From contig UQMU01000006.1 of the NCBI GenBank assembly GCA_900542305.1, positions 15,478 through 79,477 of the forward strand: a stretch of 64,000 nucleotides of DNA. Reading direction: 5' to 3'. This document shows positions 25,622 through 34,792 of this stretch, in pieces. Source of the stretch: an uncultured Collinsella sp. (GTDB lineage Bacteria > Actinomycetota > Coriobacteriia > Coriobacteriales > Coriobacteriaceae). The stretch's first letter is position 1; each line of letters starts with the position of its first letter. The translations under genes were made by a program, and so were the position numbers. The notes under the pieces are model-generated. The model was not told the DNA's origin. It saw only the letters and a list, made by a program, of their open reading frames with translations, and ran no database searches.

Positions 25622-26869
25622 ATGGAATCTAATCAAGAAACGGCCGTCATTAAGGCGCGCATGGACCGTATTCCCTCGGCGTTGTCGCCCGAGCTTGTCG
25701 AGCGCATTGCCGCCGATCGTGCTTCGGGCTATATCAACCCGTATCGTTGCAACGATGATCAGGTCATTCGTCGTATTGATCGCGCCGCCGACAAAGGCAC
25801 GCTTATGCGTCCGGCGTTTATGCGCGATACCGAAAAGATACTTCATCTTCCGGCGTACACCCGTTATGCAGGCAAAACGCAGGTCTTTAGCTTCCGTAGC
25901 AATGATGATCTTTCACGCCGCGGTTTGCACGTACAGCTTGTCTCCCGCATTGCGCGCGATATCGGTCGCGCCCTGGGGCTCAATTGCGATCTGATCGAGG
26001 CGATTGGCCTGGGTCACGACTTGGGACACACGCCTTTCGGCCATGCCGGCGAGCGCTTCCTCAACGATATCTATCATGAGCGTACGGGGCGTTATTTTTT
26101 CCATAACGTGCAGTCGGTTCGCGTGCTCGACGCGTTGTATGGCCGCAACGTGTCGCTCCAGACGCTCGACGGCGTGCTATGCCATAACGGCGAGTACGAG
26201 CAGCGTGTGTTTGAGCTCTCGGACATGGGCTCCTTTGACCAGTTTGACCAGACGGTTGAGGATTGCATTGCCACGGGCTATAGCGCAATTGGGCATCTGC
26301 GTCCCATGACGCTCGAGGGCTGCGTCGTTCGCATCTCGGATATTCTTGCCTACGTCGGTCGTGACCGTCAGGATGCGATCGCGGCGGGCCTGCTTTCGCC
26401 CGACGCTTTTGATGATGGCCGGGGCGGTGCCTACAACAGTTGGATCCTCACGCATGCCTCCATCGATATCGTTGAGCACAGCTATGGTAAGCCGCGCATC
26501 GAGATGAGCGAGGACCTGTTTGAGGAAATTCGCCGAGCCAAGCGCGAGAACTACGAGAAGATCTATAGCAAGGGCGGTATCGAAGGCGATTCCGAGGCGG
26601 AGCTGCGCGAGGCGTTCGTAAAGCTCTACGACCGTTGCCTGCGGGATCTAAACAGTGGCGACGAGTCCTCTTACATCTTTAAGCACCATATTTCGCGCAT
26701 TGAGCAGCAGCTTTCCTACTATGATCGCACCTATGCCTGGCAGGACGACAAGGATCAAGCCGTGGTGGATTATATCACGAGCATGACGGACGGTTATTTC
26801 TGCGAACTGACGAGCAAGCTGTTCCCTGGTCTGGAGTTTCCGCACCGTACCTATATTAACGAACGGTAG
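25622..26869 (+). CDS. dgt: HD-domain dGTPase-like protein
   Basis: 415 residues; the ATG at 25622 is 5 nt after AAGGAG. The HD metal site is split in the usual way: RGLHVQLVSRIARDIGRALG (first His), GLGHDLGHTPFGHAGE (HD pair) and a later RISDILAYVGRD (final Asp). The order and spacing match deoxyguanosine triphosphate triphosphohydrolase, which hydrolyses dGTP to deoxyguanosine and tripolyphosphate. The nucleotide preference is not certain, because HD families overlap. Confidence 0.82.
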   Translation: MESNQETAVIKARMDRIPSALSPELVERIAADRASGYINPYRCNDDQVIRRIDRAADKGTLMRPAFMRDTEKILHLPAYTRYAGKTQVFSFRSNDDLSRRGLHVQLVSRIARDIGRALGLNCDLIEAIGLGHDLGHTPFGHAGERFLNDIYHERTGRYFFHNVQSVRVLDALYGRNVSLQTLDGVLCHNGEYEQRVFELSDMGSFDQFDQTVEDCIATGYSAIGHLRPMTLEGCVVRISDILAYVGRDRQDAIAAGLLSPDAFDDGRGGAYNSWILTHASIDIVEHSYGKPRIEMSEDLFEEIRRAKRENYEKIYSKGGIEGDSEAELREAFVKLYDRCLRDLNSGDESSYIFKHHISRIEQQLSYYDRTYAWQDDKDQAVVDYITSMTDGYFCELTSKLFPGLEFPHRTYINER

Positions 26870-26929
26870 TTCGTATTAATTCGGTATACTGTTAGTGGAA
26901 AACGTATTTGATTGATACACGGGATGGCT

Positions 26930-28279
26930 ATGGACGACCTTTTTTCTGCTTCGACGCGCGAGCGTTCCTTTCAGAATGCGCCGCTTGCGGTGCGCATGCG
27001 CCCCAATTCGCTCGACGAGTACGTGGGCCAGCAAAAGGCCGTCGGTAAGGGTTCATGGCTGCGTGCCGCGATCGAGCACGACGTGCTTTCGAGCGTGATT
27101 CTGTACGGGCCTGCCGGTACGGGCAAGACGACGCTGGCCCACATTATCGCCAACCATACCAAGAGCGAGTTTGTCGAGGTCAGCGCCGTCACGGGTACCG
27201 TGAAGGACCTGCGTCGCGTGATTGATGAGGCCAAGACGCGCCTGAATACGTACGACCGTCGCACCATTCTATTTATCGATGAGATTCACCGCTTCTCTAA
27301 GTCGCAGCAGGATGCCCTGCTGCATGCAGTTGAGAACCGTACCGTCATTATGATTGGCGCTACGACAGAGAACCCGTACTTTGAGGTCAACTCGGCACTG
27401 TTGTCGCGCGGGCGCGTGGTGGAGCTTGAACATCTGAAGGATGAGGATATCGCCACGCTTATTGAGCGTGCGCTCGAGGCACCACAGGGCTTGAACGGAA
27501 AGTTCTCGGCCGATGAGGATACGGTCAAGACCATTTGCACGCTGGCAGCGGGTGACGCTCGCTCGGCGCTCACGACGCTCGAGCTTGCGAGCGAGATTGC
27601 CGTTACGCGTCCCGATACCGAGGGGACGCCAGCGCCGGCGGCGGGGGAGCGCTATCCCATCACCGTGGATGACGTAAAGATTGCCAACCCGCGTCGCGGC
27701 TTTACGTATGACAAAAACGGCGACATGCACTACGACATCATCAGTGCGTTCATCAAGTCCATGCGTGGCAGCGATCCAGATGCCACCGTCTATTGGCTTG
27801 CCCGAATGATCGATGCGGGGGAGGATCCTAAGTTTATCGCCCGTCGCATTATGATTCATGCTTCTGAGGACGTCGGCAACGCCGATCCGCAGGCGCTTTT
27901 GGTGGCACATGCCGCGTTTAAGTCTGCCGAGGTCATTGGCTATCCCGAGTGCCGTATTAACCTCGCGCAGGCTGCGCTCTATGTTTGTTTGGCGCCTAAG
28001 TCCAATGCCTGTGAGGCGTCCATTGATGCGGCACTGGCCGATATCCATTCTAGTGGCCTTCGTGAGGTGCCCAGCTATCTGCGCGATCGTCACCGCCCTG
28101 GTAGCGATGAGTACGGCGTGTACAAGTATCCGCACGATTATCCCGAAGGCTGGGTCGATCAGCGCTACTTGCCCGAAGGCCTGGAGCGTGGTGCCTTTTG
28201 GCAGCCTGCCGGCCGCGGCTGGGAAGAGTGGCGCGTAGAGCAAAGCGAACGTGACCGCAGCGGGAATGCACCGAAGTAG
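26930..28279 (+). CDS. rarA: Replication-associated recombination protein A (AAA+ ATPase)
   Basis: 449 residues from the ATG at 26930, 6 nt after GGGATGG; slightly longer starts at 26912 and 26924 are possible. N-terminal MRPNSLDEYVGQQ, Walker A YGPAGTGKTTLAH (about 56-68), Walker B ILFIDEIHRFSKSQQDALL and the sensor region IGATTENPYFEVN match RarA/MgsA/WRNIP1. The C-terminal domain has DVGNADPQALLVAHAAF. It acts at stalled replication forks. There is a 61-bp gap to the upstream dgt gene. Confidence 0.92.
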   Translation: MDDLFSASTRERSFQNAPLAVRMRPNSLDEYVGQQKAVGKGSWLRAAIEHDVLSSVILYGPAGTGKTTLAHIIANHTKSEFVEVSAVTGTVKDLRRVIDEAKTRLNTYDRRTILFIDEIHRFSKSQQDALLHAVENRTVIMIGATTENPYFEVNSALLSRGRVVELEHLKDEDIATLIERALEAPQGLNGKFSADEDTVKTICTLAAGDARSALTTLELASEIAVTRPDTEGTPAPAAGERYPITVDDVKIANPRRGFTYDKNGDMHYDIISAFIKSMRGSDPDATVYWLARMIDAGEDPKFIARRIMIHASEDVGNADPQALLVAHAAFKSAEVIGYPECRINLAQAALYVCLAPKSNACEASIDAALADIHSSGLREVPSYLRDRHRPGSDEYGVYKYPHDYPEGWVDQRYLPEGLERGAFWQPAGRGWEEWRVEQSERDRSGNAPK

Positions 28280-28379
28280 CTGCTGATAATTTTGTCCCAC
28301 GTTGCTGCTCTTGGCATGTTCGGTCCCCTTTGGGGTACCATGAAAAGCGTCTGTATTTCGATTCTTCCGGGAGGCTTGT

Positions 28380-28967
28380 ATGAGTCCCATTCAAATCGCC
28401 TTGCTGCTGCTCGCCGTTGCCGGCGTGTGGGCCATCGCTGAGCTCGCGCTTACCCTGCGCAAGACCCGCAATGTTGTCGACTCGCTCGATAAGACCGTGA
28501 ACGACCTCAACAACACCATCGCCGAGGCTCAGCCTGTGGTGGCAAAGCTCGATGGCGCTGTCGATGAGCTTACGCCGGCGCTTGCCCAGATGGAGCCGCT
28601 GCTTAAGTCGAGCAAGACGGCAGTTGATGCCCTTACCTCCAATCTCGTAGAGGTCGAAGCCGTGGTTCGCGACATTTCCGAGGTTACGGGCAGCATGGCC
28701 GAGGCCAGCAATGCTGTGTCGAGCGTGACCGACTCTGCCGCCGGTGCTGTGCAGAAGCTCTTCAATAAGGTGAAGGCTCCTGCAGCCGACGCCGATCGCA
28801 AGCTCGCCGCTGCCGCTGCGGAGGCCGAGCAGCCTACCGAGCGCATCCTAATTGGCGAGGACGAGGCCGCCGCGGGCGACGATGATGGTCAGAAGTCTGT
28901 ATCCAAGCCGGCTCAGTATTACACCTATACGCCCGCCGAGACCTCTGAGGAGTCCTGCGATGAGTAG
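28380..28967 (+). CDS. DUF948-like membrane-anchored helical protein
   Basis: 195 residues after GGGAGG. A single N-terminal helix (about 4-22) is followed by a long amphipathic, coiled-coil-prone region with recurring Val/Leu heptads and Ser/Thr (about 30-125). A charged, Ala/Glu/Asp-rich tail ends in tyrosines. This matches DUF948-type proteins often found near stress sigma factors. The last 8 bp overlap the anti-sigma gene, so they are co-translated. The function is unknown. Confidence 0.7.
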   Translation: MSPIQIALLLLAVAGVWAIAELALTLRKTRNVVDSLDKTVNDLNNTIAEAQPVVAKLDGAVDELTPALAQMEPLLKSSKTAVDALTSNLVEVEAVVRDISEVTGSMAEASNAVSSVTDSAAGAVQKLFNKVKAPAADADRKLAAAAAEAEQPTERILIGEDEAAAGDDDGQKSVSKPAQYYTYTPAETSEESCDE

Positions 28968-29337
28968 CGAAGCAACCTGCCCTATCACGCTGACCGTTGC
29001 CGGTGACCCGCGTCTCGCTCGCCTTGTGCGCATGACGGCAGCCAACGTTGGTGCCCTGTGCTCTATGTCTGTCGATCGCATCGAGGACATCCGCATGGCT
29101 GCTGAGGAGGCTTTCATCTTTGGTTGCACCGCGGTCGACTGCGATGACATCACCATCAAATTCGATGTCGATGAGACCCACGTTGGCATGACTATTACCT
29201 TTGGCGACCAGGCTACGGTCGATGAAGACGACCAGGCTGCGGTGTATGCCGAGCTCATCCTCGCGAGCGTGTGCGACTCCTACGAAAAGACTACGGCGCC
29301 CCTGACGCTTTCCCTCGACCTCAAGGCGGATATCTAA
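28960..29337 (+). CDS. RsbW-like anti-sigma factor (HATPase kinase)
   Basis: 125 residues from the ATG at 28960, inside the end of the previous gene. The N-terminal VAGDPRLARLVRMTAANVG and the N-box-like RIEDIRMAAEEAFIFG match small GHKL/HATPase anti-sigma kinases, though the G-box part is poorly conserved. It would bind and hold the sigma factor encoded 1 bp downstream. No RsbV-type antagonist gene is adjacent. Regulation is therefore likely by partner switching with proteins encoded elsewhere; this is inference from context. Confidence 0.72.
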   Translation: MSSEATCPITLTVAGDPRLARLVRMTAANVGALCSMSVDRIEDIRMAAEEAFIFGCTAVDCDDITIKFDVDETHVGMTITFGDQATVDEDDQAAVYAELILASVCDSYEKTTAPLTLSLDLKADI

Positions 29338-29338
29338 T

Positions 29339-30130
29339 ATGACCGAACGTTCCCGGAGCGGCAAGACCGCTTGGGACAAGGAGAAAACCCGCGAGCTGTT
29401 TCGTCGCTACAAAGAAACCGGTGATCCGGACGCGCGCGAGCAGCTCGTCATGTCCCATATGAACCTGGTAAGGTTTCTTGCCAACAAATTTAAGAATCGC
29501 GGCGAGCCGCTCGACGACCTCATGCAGGTCGGCTATCTGGGTTTGCTCAAGGCTATCGACCGCTTTGACCCCGAGCGCGGGCTCGAGTTCACGACGTTTG
29601 CAACACCCACTATCCTGGGCGAGATCAAACGCCATTTTCGCGACAAGGGCTGGAGCGTGCGCGTACCTCGTCGTCTGCAGGAGCTCTCGGCCAAGGTCAA
29701 CCAAGCTACTGACAAACTTACCAACGAGCTGCAGCGTTCGCCCAAGGTTGAGGAGATCGCTGAGTATCTAGATGTGACTGTCGATGAGGTCCTCGAGGCT
29801 ATGGAATCGTCTTCGGCCTATACCTCGGTGCCCATCGAGGCTCCTGGTGCGTCTGATTCCGACGATGCCCCCTCGATTCTCGACCGTTACGCCGACGACG
29901 ACAACGAGCTCGACTTTACCGATGACCGCCTAGTGATCGAGGAAGCCATCCGTGATTTCTCGCCGCGCGAGCGCGAGGTGATCGAGCTGCGCTTTGTGAA
30001 GGGCATGACCCAGATCGAGATCGCCAAGAAGCTTGGTATTTCTCAGGTGCAGGTTTCGCGTCTGCTGCGCCGCACGCTTAAGAAGATTCAGGACAAGATC
30101 GACCCCGACGGAGTGATGATTCGTTCATGA
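29339..30130 (+). CDS. sigB: Sigma-B/F-like RNA polymerase sigma factor
   Basis: 263 residues. Region 2 contains LMQVGYLGLLKAIDRFDPERG and FTTFATPTILGEIKRHFRDKG, hallmarks of the SigB/SigF/SigG group. Region 3 follows (RVPRRLQELSAKVNQA), and region 4 has the HTH KGMTQIEIAKKLGISQVQVS. It starts 1 bp after the anti-sigma stop. The likely role is general stress or stationary-phase transcription. The specific SigB name is by group, not proven. Confidence 0.87.
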   Translation: MTERSRSGKTAWDKEKTRELFRRYKETGDPDAREQLVMSHMNLVRFLANKFKNRGEPLDDLMQVGYLGLLKAIDRFDPERGLEFTTFATPTILGEIKRHFRDKGWSVRVPRRLQELSAKVNQATDKLTNELQRSPKVEEIAEYLDVTVDEVLEAMESSSAYTSVPIEAPGASDSDDAPSILDRYADDDNELDFTDDRLVIEEAIRDFSPREREVIELRFVKGMTQIEIAKKLGISQVQVSRLLRRTLKKIQDKIDPDGVMIRS

Positions 30131-31536
30131 GTGAGCACCCCCAACAAACCGATCGCGTGCTGCGCGACACTCGCATTCTGACGCTGCGCATTTGGGCTGT
30201 TGTCGGCTGCATTGTCATCGCCGCTGTCATCTTTAACCTTATGGGCATCCTGGCGCCGGTTATTGAGTTTCTTGCCGTCGGCTCCATCATTGCCTTTGTG
30301 ATGTCCCCGATCACCAACTGGCTCGAGCACCATGGCGTGAATCGCGGCATCGGTTCGCTTATCGCGCTTATTGTTGTTGTTGCCGTGCTCGTCGGTGTCG
30401 TTTGTATCTTGTCGCCGATTCTCTTTGGTCAGATCATGGAAGTCCTGAGCCGCCTGCCCGAGCAGCTTCGTGTTGCAGGTGGCGATCTCAACGAGATGAT
30501 CTCGCATGCAAAGACGCTCAACAACACGCCGCTCAAGGAGTATTTGGACGATAATCTTTCGTCGCTGGTTGCCGTGGCATCGAAGTATGTGTCTCAGATC
30601 GCTGCCGAGCTTGGCCGCGGTGTGTTCCCGCTCATCACCAATACGGCTTCGCAGTTGTTCGTTATCTTCCTTGGTCTGGTGCTTGCGTACTGGATGGCCT
30701 GCGACTACCCTCGCATGCACCACGAGATTTGCACCATCATCGGTCAGGAGAAGGAGACCTCGTACCGCTTTATGGTCGCCATCCTTTCTCGCTCTGTCGG
30801 CGGCTACATGCGCGGTATGGTCGTGACGTCCATCTGCGGTGGTTTCCTCGCCTTTATCGGTTTTATGATCATCGGCCATCCGTATGCGGCGCTCATGGCT
30901 ATCTTTACCGGCATCATGCATTTGGTTCCGGTCGTCGGTCCCTGGGTGAGCGCAGCAATCGCCACGGTGCTCGGTTTCATGTTCAGCCCCATGTTGGCGT
31001 TATGGACGCTCATCGTGACGATGGTCGCGCAAAACGTCACCGATAACGTCATTTCGCCCAAGGTCATGCAGAGCTCGGTGCAGGTGCATCCCATCATGAG
31101 CCTCACGGCGCTCGTTATTGGCTCGGCACTCATGGGCCCCATCGGCATGATTATTGCCATCCCGCTTTGTGCGGCCCTCAAGGGTATCTTCGTGTACTAC
31201 TTCGAGAATGAGACCGGCCGACAGCTTGTGGCCTATGACGGCGCCGTGTTTAAGGGCACGCCGTACCGCGATGCCGATGGCAACCCGGTCGCCGCCTACG
31301 ACGCGCTCGGCGACGACACCTTCATCTACGAGTCCGAGCTCATCGGCAACGAGACTGCGCCCGAGGCCAAGGCCATGCCCAAGCCCGATCTCGATAATCC
31401 CTGGATCAAGCTCTCTGGTCTGCAGCCCGATGCGACGGGCTTCTTCAAGAACCCCTTCGCTAAGGATGACGATTCCAACACGGATGACGACACCAAAACC
31501 GGCATCGACGGCTCCATGGACGATGATGACAACTAG
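30127..31536 (+). CDS. AI-2E (YdiK/PerM) family membrane transporter
   Basis: 469 residues, overlapping the sigma gene by 4 bp (ATGA). About eight helices are seen. The family core is LVVFLGLVLAYWM-like (FVIFLGLVLAYWMACD), then GGFLAFIGFMIIGHPYAALMAI, MHLVPVVGPWVSAAIATVLG and VHPIMSLTALVIGSALMG. A cytoplasmic tail of about 110 residues is rich in Asp and ends in DDDDN. The family has been linked to AI-2 export, Na+/H+ exchange and other export; substrate unknown. Linkage to a stress sigma factor suggests envelope stress. Confidence 0.85.
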   Translation: MSEHPQQTDRVLRDTRILTLRIWAVVGCIVIAAVIFNLMGILAPVIEFLAVGSIIAFVMSPITNWLEHHGVNRGIGSLIALIVVVAVLVGVVCILSPILFGQIMEVLSRLPEQLRVAGGDLNEMISHAKTLNNTPLKEYLDDNLSSLVAVASKYVSQIAAELGRGVFPLITNTASQLFVIFLGLVLAYWMACDYPRMHHEICTIIGQEKETSYRFMVAILSRSVGGYMRGMVVTSICGGFLAFIGFMIIGHPYAALMAIFTGIMHLVPVVGPWVSAAIATVLGFMFSPMLALWTLIVTMVAQNVTDNVISPKVMQSSVQVHPIMSLTALVIGSALMGPIGMIIAIPLCAALKGIFVYYFENETGRQLVAYDGAVFKGTPYRDADGNPVAAYDALGDDTFIYESELIGNETAPEAKAMPKPDLDNPWIKLSGLQPDATGFFKNPFAKDDDSNTDDDTKTGIDGSMDDDDN

Positions 31537-31587
31537 CGGGGTAATTCGGATTAATATTCATACGCGCTAACATGCAATTTCGCTGAA

Positions 31588-31616
31588 GGGCCGGCATTGT
31601 GCCGGCCCTCTTTTTT
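31588..31616 (+). terminator. Intrinsic terminator before alaS
   Basis: GGGCCGGCA (31588-31596) pairs with TGCCGGCCC (31600-31608) around TTG, then CTCTTTTTT... ending in six T. Confidence 0.92.
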
Positions 31617-31642
31617 GCACTTGCGCGGTGGGATGGTAATAT
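31615..31642 (+). promoter_or_regulatory. Promoter of the alaS operon
   Basis: TTGCAC (31615-31620), a 16-bp spacer and TAATAT (31637-31642). The -35 element uses the T-tract of the previous terminator. No T-box or other leader is visible in the 46 bp before the alaS start. Confidence 0.55.
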
Positions 31643-31688
31643 CGTTACGTTTGAACTGTTTCGATGTGAAACCGAGGAGATTCCCTCT

Positions 31689-34346
31689 ATGAGTGCTGAC
31701 TACCCGTCAATGACTACGGCCGAGATTCGCTCCAAGTTCCTCAACTTCTTTGAGGAGCGCGGTCTTAAGCTCTATCCTTCTTCGTCCCTCGTCCCCGACG
31801 ATCCTTCGCTGCTGCTTGCCAACGCCGGCATGAACCAGTTTAAGGAGTACTACCAGGGCAAGAAGACCATGAAGGAGATCGGCGCTATCTCCTGCCAGAA
31901 GTGCGTCCGCACCAACGACATCGATTGCATCGGCGAGGACGGCCGTCACCTGTCCTTCTTCGAGATGCTCGGCGACTTCTCCTTTGGCGGCGTCTCCAAG
32001 CAGCAGGCTTGCGCCTGGGCCTTTGAGCTCATCACCAAGGAGTTCAAGCTGCCGCTCGACCGCCTGTACTTTACCGTCTTTACCGAGGACGACGAGACCC
32101 ACGACGTGTGGCGTTCTCTGGGCGTTGCCGAGGACCACATCTCCCGCCTGGGCGAGGACGACAACTTCTGGGCCGCTGGCCCCACTGGCCCCTGCGGTCC
32201 CTGCTCCGAGATCTACTTTGACATGGGCGAGGAGGTCGGCTGCGGTAGTCCCGACTGCAAGCCCGGCTGCGACTGCGACCGCTTCCTGGAGTTCTGGAAC
32301 CTCGTCTTTACCCAGTATGATCGCCAGGAGGACGGCTCCATGCCGGAGCTGCCGCACCGCAACCTCGATACGGGCATGGGCCTGGAGCGCATGGCCGCCA
32401 TCATGCAGCACAAGACCGCCAACTACGACGGCGACTTGATGCAGCATCTCATCAAGCTGGGCGAGAAGATTAGCGGCAAGACCTATGACGCCGACGATTA
32501 CTCCGGCGCCAGCCGCTCCCTGCGTATCATCGCCGACCACTCCCGTGCCGTCGACTTTATGATCTCGGACGGCATCCTTCCCGGTAACGAGGGTCGGGAG
32601 TACGTCCTTCGCCGCCTGCTCCGTCGTGCCGTGTTCCACGGTCGCCTGCTGGGCATCGAGGGCGCCTTCCTGACCAAGTTCATCGACGAAGTCAACGCTC
32701 AGATGGGCGAGGCTTATCCCGAGCTGCTCAAGAACGTCGCCCTCGTCAAGGGTATCGTCGCCTCCGAGGAGGAGCGCTTCTCCACGACGCTCGACAACGG
32801 CCGTGTTTACCTGGACGAGGCCCTGGCAGCGCTTGCCGAGGGCGCTGTGCTTCCGGGCGACGTTGCCTTTAAGCTGCACGACACCTTTGGTTTCCCCATC
32901 GATCTGACCGTCGAGATCGCCGGCACCGCTGGCCACGATGTCGATATGGACGGCTTCACTGCCTGCATGGAGGACCAGAAGGCCCGCGCCCGCGCCAATG
33001 CCAAAGGCGACGCCTGGGGCAGCTTCAACGACGTGTGGGTCGAGCTTTCCGACAAGGTCGCAGCGACCGAGTTCGACGGCTATGACAACGATGTGATCGA
33101 GGGCGCCAAGGTTGTTGCCATCGTGCGCAACGGCGAGTCCGTCGAGTCCGCTGCCGCCGGCGAGGACGTCGAGGTCGTTCTCGACCGCACTCCGTTCTAT
33201 GCCGAGATGGGTGGCCAGCAGGGCGATGCCGGCGAGCTTTCCGCCGAGGGCGTTTCGCTGACCGTTTCCGATACCAAGAACCACAACGGCCTGTATGCTC
33301 ACGTCGCCCACATTGCCGAGGGCACGCTGGCCGTCGGTGCTACCGTGACCGCCGCGCTCGACGCCGAGCGCCGTGGCTTCCTGCGCCGCAACCACACCGC
33401 CACGCACCTGCTCGACGCCGCCCTTAAGCAGGTCCTGGGCGAGCACGTCTCCCAGGCCGGCTCGCTGGTGACGCCCGAGCACCTGCGCTTTGACTTTACG
33501 CACTTCGAGGCCCTGTCCTCCGAGCAGCTCAAGGCTGTCGAGGACCTGGTCAACCAGCAGATCTTCGCTTCCAAGCCGGTCGTGACCCGTGTCATGGGCA
33601 TCGACGAGGCTAAGGCCGCCGGCGCTGTCGCCCTGTTTGGCGAGAAGTATGGCGACGTCGTCCGCGTTGTCTCCGTGGGCGCTGAGGACCAGCCGTTCTC
33701 CCGCGAACTCTGCGGTGGCACACACGCTGCCAACACCGCCGAGATCGGCCTGTTCAAGATCATTTCCGAGTCCTCCACGGGCTCCAATGTCCGCCGTATC
33801 GAGGCCGTGACCTCTAAGGGTGCCCTCGACTATATGGCCGACCGCCTGGCACTCGTTGACGCCGCCGCCGCTGCGCTCAAGTGCCGCGTGGATGAGGTTC
33901 CCGCTCGTGTGGAGAACCTGCAGGCCGAGCTGCGCGAGACGTCCAATAAGCTCAAAAAGGCTCTGACCGGTGGCTCCTCCGACGCCATCTCCAGCGCCAT
34001 CGAGGGCGCCGTCGAGCTCGACGGCTATAAGCTCGTTGTCGCTGAGCTCCAGGGCCTTGAGGCTGCCGACCTGCGCAACGTATGGGATACCGTGCATCAG
34101 AAGGTCGCCGGCCCTGTCGCTTGTGTCGTCGCCAGCGTGACTGAGAAGGGCACTCCGGCCCTGCTCGCTGCCGGCTCCGATGACGCCGTGAAGGCCGGGT
34201 TCCACGCCGGTAATGTGATCAAGCAGATCGCGGGTCTGGTCGACGGTCGCGGTGGTGGCCGTCCCAACATGGCCCAGGCCGGTGGCAAGAATGCTGCCGG
34301 CATCGCCGATGCCCTCGCGGCCGCCAAGACCGCGCTCGGCGCCTAA
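31689..34346 (+). CDS. alaS: Alanyl-tRNA synthetase
   Basis: 885 residues; the ATG at 31689 follows GAGGAG. The class II catalytic core starts at about residue 10 (EIRSKFLNFFEERG), with SSLVPDDPSLLLANAGMNQF. The editing domain holds HTATHLLDAALKQVLG and the zinc/edit site CGGTHAANTAEIG (Cys and His conserved). A C-terminal DHHA1-type domain ends RPNMAQAGGKN. It charges tRNA-Ala and removes mischarged Ser and Gly. It heads an operon with ruvX, mltG, yqeG, aroK and aroB-like genes. Confidence 0.97.
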   Translation: MSADYPSMTTAEIRSKFLNFFEERGLKLYPSSSLVPDDPSLLLANAGMNQFKEYYQGKKTMKEIGAISCQKCVRTNDIDCIGEDGRHLSFFEMLGDFSFGGVSKQQACAWAFELITKEFKLPLDRLYFTVFTEDDETHDVWRSLGVAEDHISRLGEDDNFWAAGPTGPCGPCSEIYFDMGEEVGCGSPDCKPGCDCDRFLEFWNLVFTQYDRQEDGSMPELPHRNLDTGMGLERMAAIMQHKTANYDGDLMQHLIKLGEKISGKTYDADDYSGASRSLRIIADHSRAVDFMISDGILPGNEGREYVLRRLLRRAVFHGRLLGIEGAFLTKFIDEVNAQMGEAYPELLKNVALVKGIVASEEERFSTTLDNGRVYLDEALAALAEGAVLPGDVAFKLHDTFGFPIDLTVEIAGTAGHDVDMDGFTACMEDQKARARANAKGDAWGSFNDVWVELSDKVAATEFDGYDNDVIEGAKVVAIVRNGESVESAAAGEDVEVVLDRTPFYAEMGGQQGDAGELSAEGVSLTVSDTKNHNGLYAHVAHIAEGTLAVGATVTAALDAERRGFLRRNHTATHLLDAALKQVLGEHVSQAGSLVTPEHLRFDFTHFEALSSEQLKAVEDLVNQQIFASKPVVTRVMGIDEAKAAGAVALFGEKYGDVVRVVSVGAEDQPFSRELCGGTHAANTAEIGLFKIISESSTGSNVRRIEAVTSKGALDYMADRLALVDAAAAALKCRVDEVPARVENLQAELRETSNKLKKALTGGSSDAISSAIEGAVELDGYKLVVAELQGLEAADLRNVWDTVHQKVAGPVACVVASVTEKGTPALLAAGSDDAVKAGFHAGNVIKQIAGLVDGRGGGRPNMAQAGGKNAAGIADALAAAKTALGA

Positions 34347-34363
34347 GAATCTAAGAAGTCACT

Positions 34364-34792
34364 GTGGTCGCGCTTGCGCTGGACATAGGGGAGACCAGGA
34401 TTGGCATCGCCGTCTCGAGCCGTGATGGCAAGATGGCGATGCCCGTCAAGGTGCTCCCGGCCGCCGAGGTCACCGGTATGGCCAAGACGTTCCGCTACCT
34501 GGTCGAAGACTATGAGCCCGACATCCTGGTAAGCGGACGTCCCCTGACCATGGGCGGTGAGCCCGGCCCCCAAGCCGAGCGCGTTGCCGCCGTGGCGCAA
34601 AAGATTGCCGACGAGCTCGATCTTCCGCTGGAGTTTGAGGACGAGCGTCTGTCCTCGCAAGAGGCCAAGCGTATCCTGCGCGAGCAGGGCCTCAACGAAA
34701 AGCAGATGAGGGGCAAGATCGACATGATTGCCGCCAGCCTTTTTTTGCAGACGTGGCTCGATCGTAAAAACGAGGAGGTTTCGCATGCCTAG
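34364..34792 (+). CDS. ruvX: Putative Holliday junction resolvase / pre-16S rRNA nuclease
   Basis: 142 residues; GTG start 17 bp after the alaS stop. VALALDIGETRIGIAVS begins the RNase H-like YqgF fold (first Asp). SGRPLTMGGEPGPQAERV and FEDERLSSQEAKRIL add the conserved Glu/Asp positions. YqgF/RuvX processes the 5' end of 16S rRNA and was earlier proposed as a Holliday-junction enzyme. It overlaps mltG by 8 bp. The alaS-ruvX-mltG order is widely conserved. Confidence 0.92.
   Translation: MVALALDIGETRIGIAVSSRDGKMAMPVKVLPAAEVTGMAKTFRYLVEDYEPDILVSGRPLTMGGEPGPQAERVAAVAQKIADELDLPLEFEDERLSSQEAKRILREQGLNEKQMRGKIDMIAASLFLQTWLDRKNEEVSHA

Noticed and set aside
31707..34205. An 832-codon open frame on the - strand opposite alaS
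   Set aside because: It is a shadow frame of alaS, which carries the editing and catalytic signatures.
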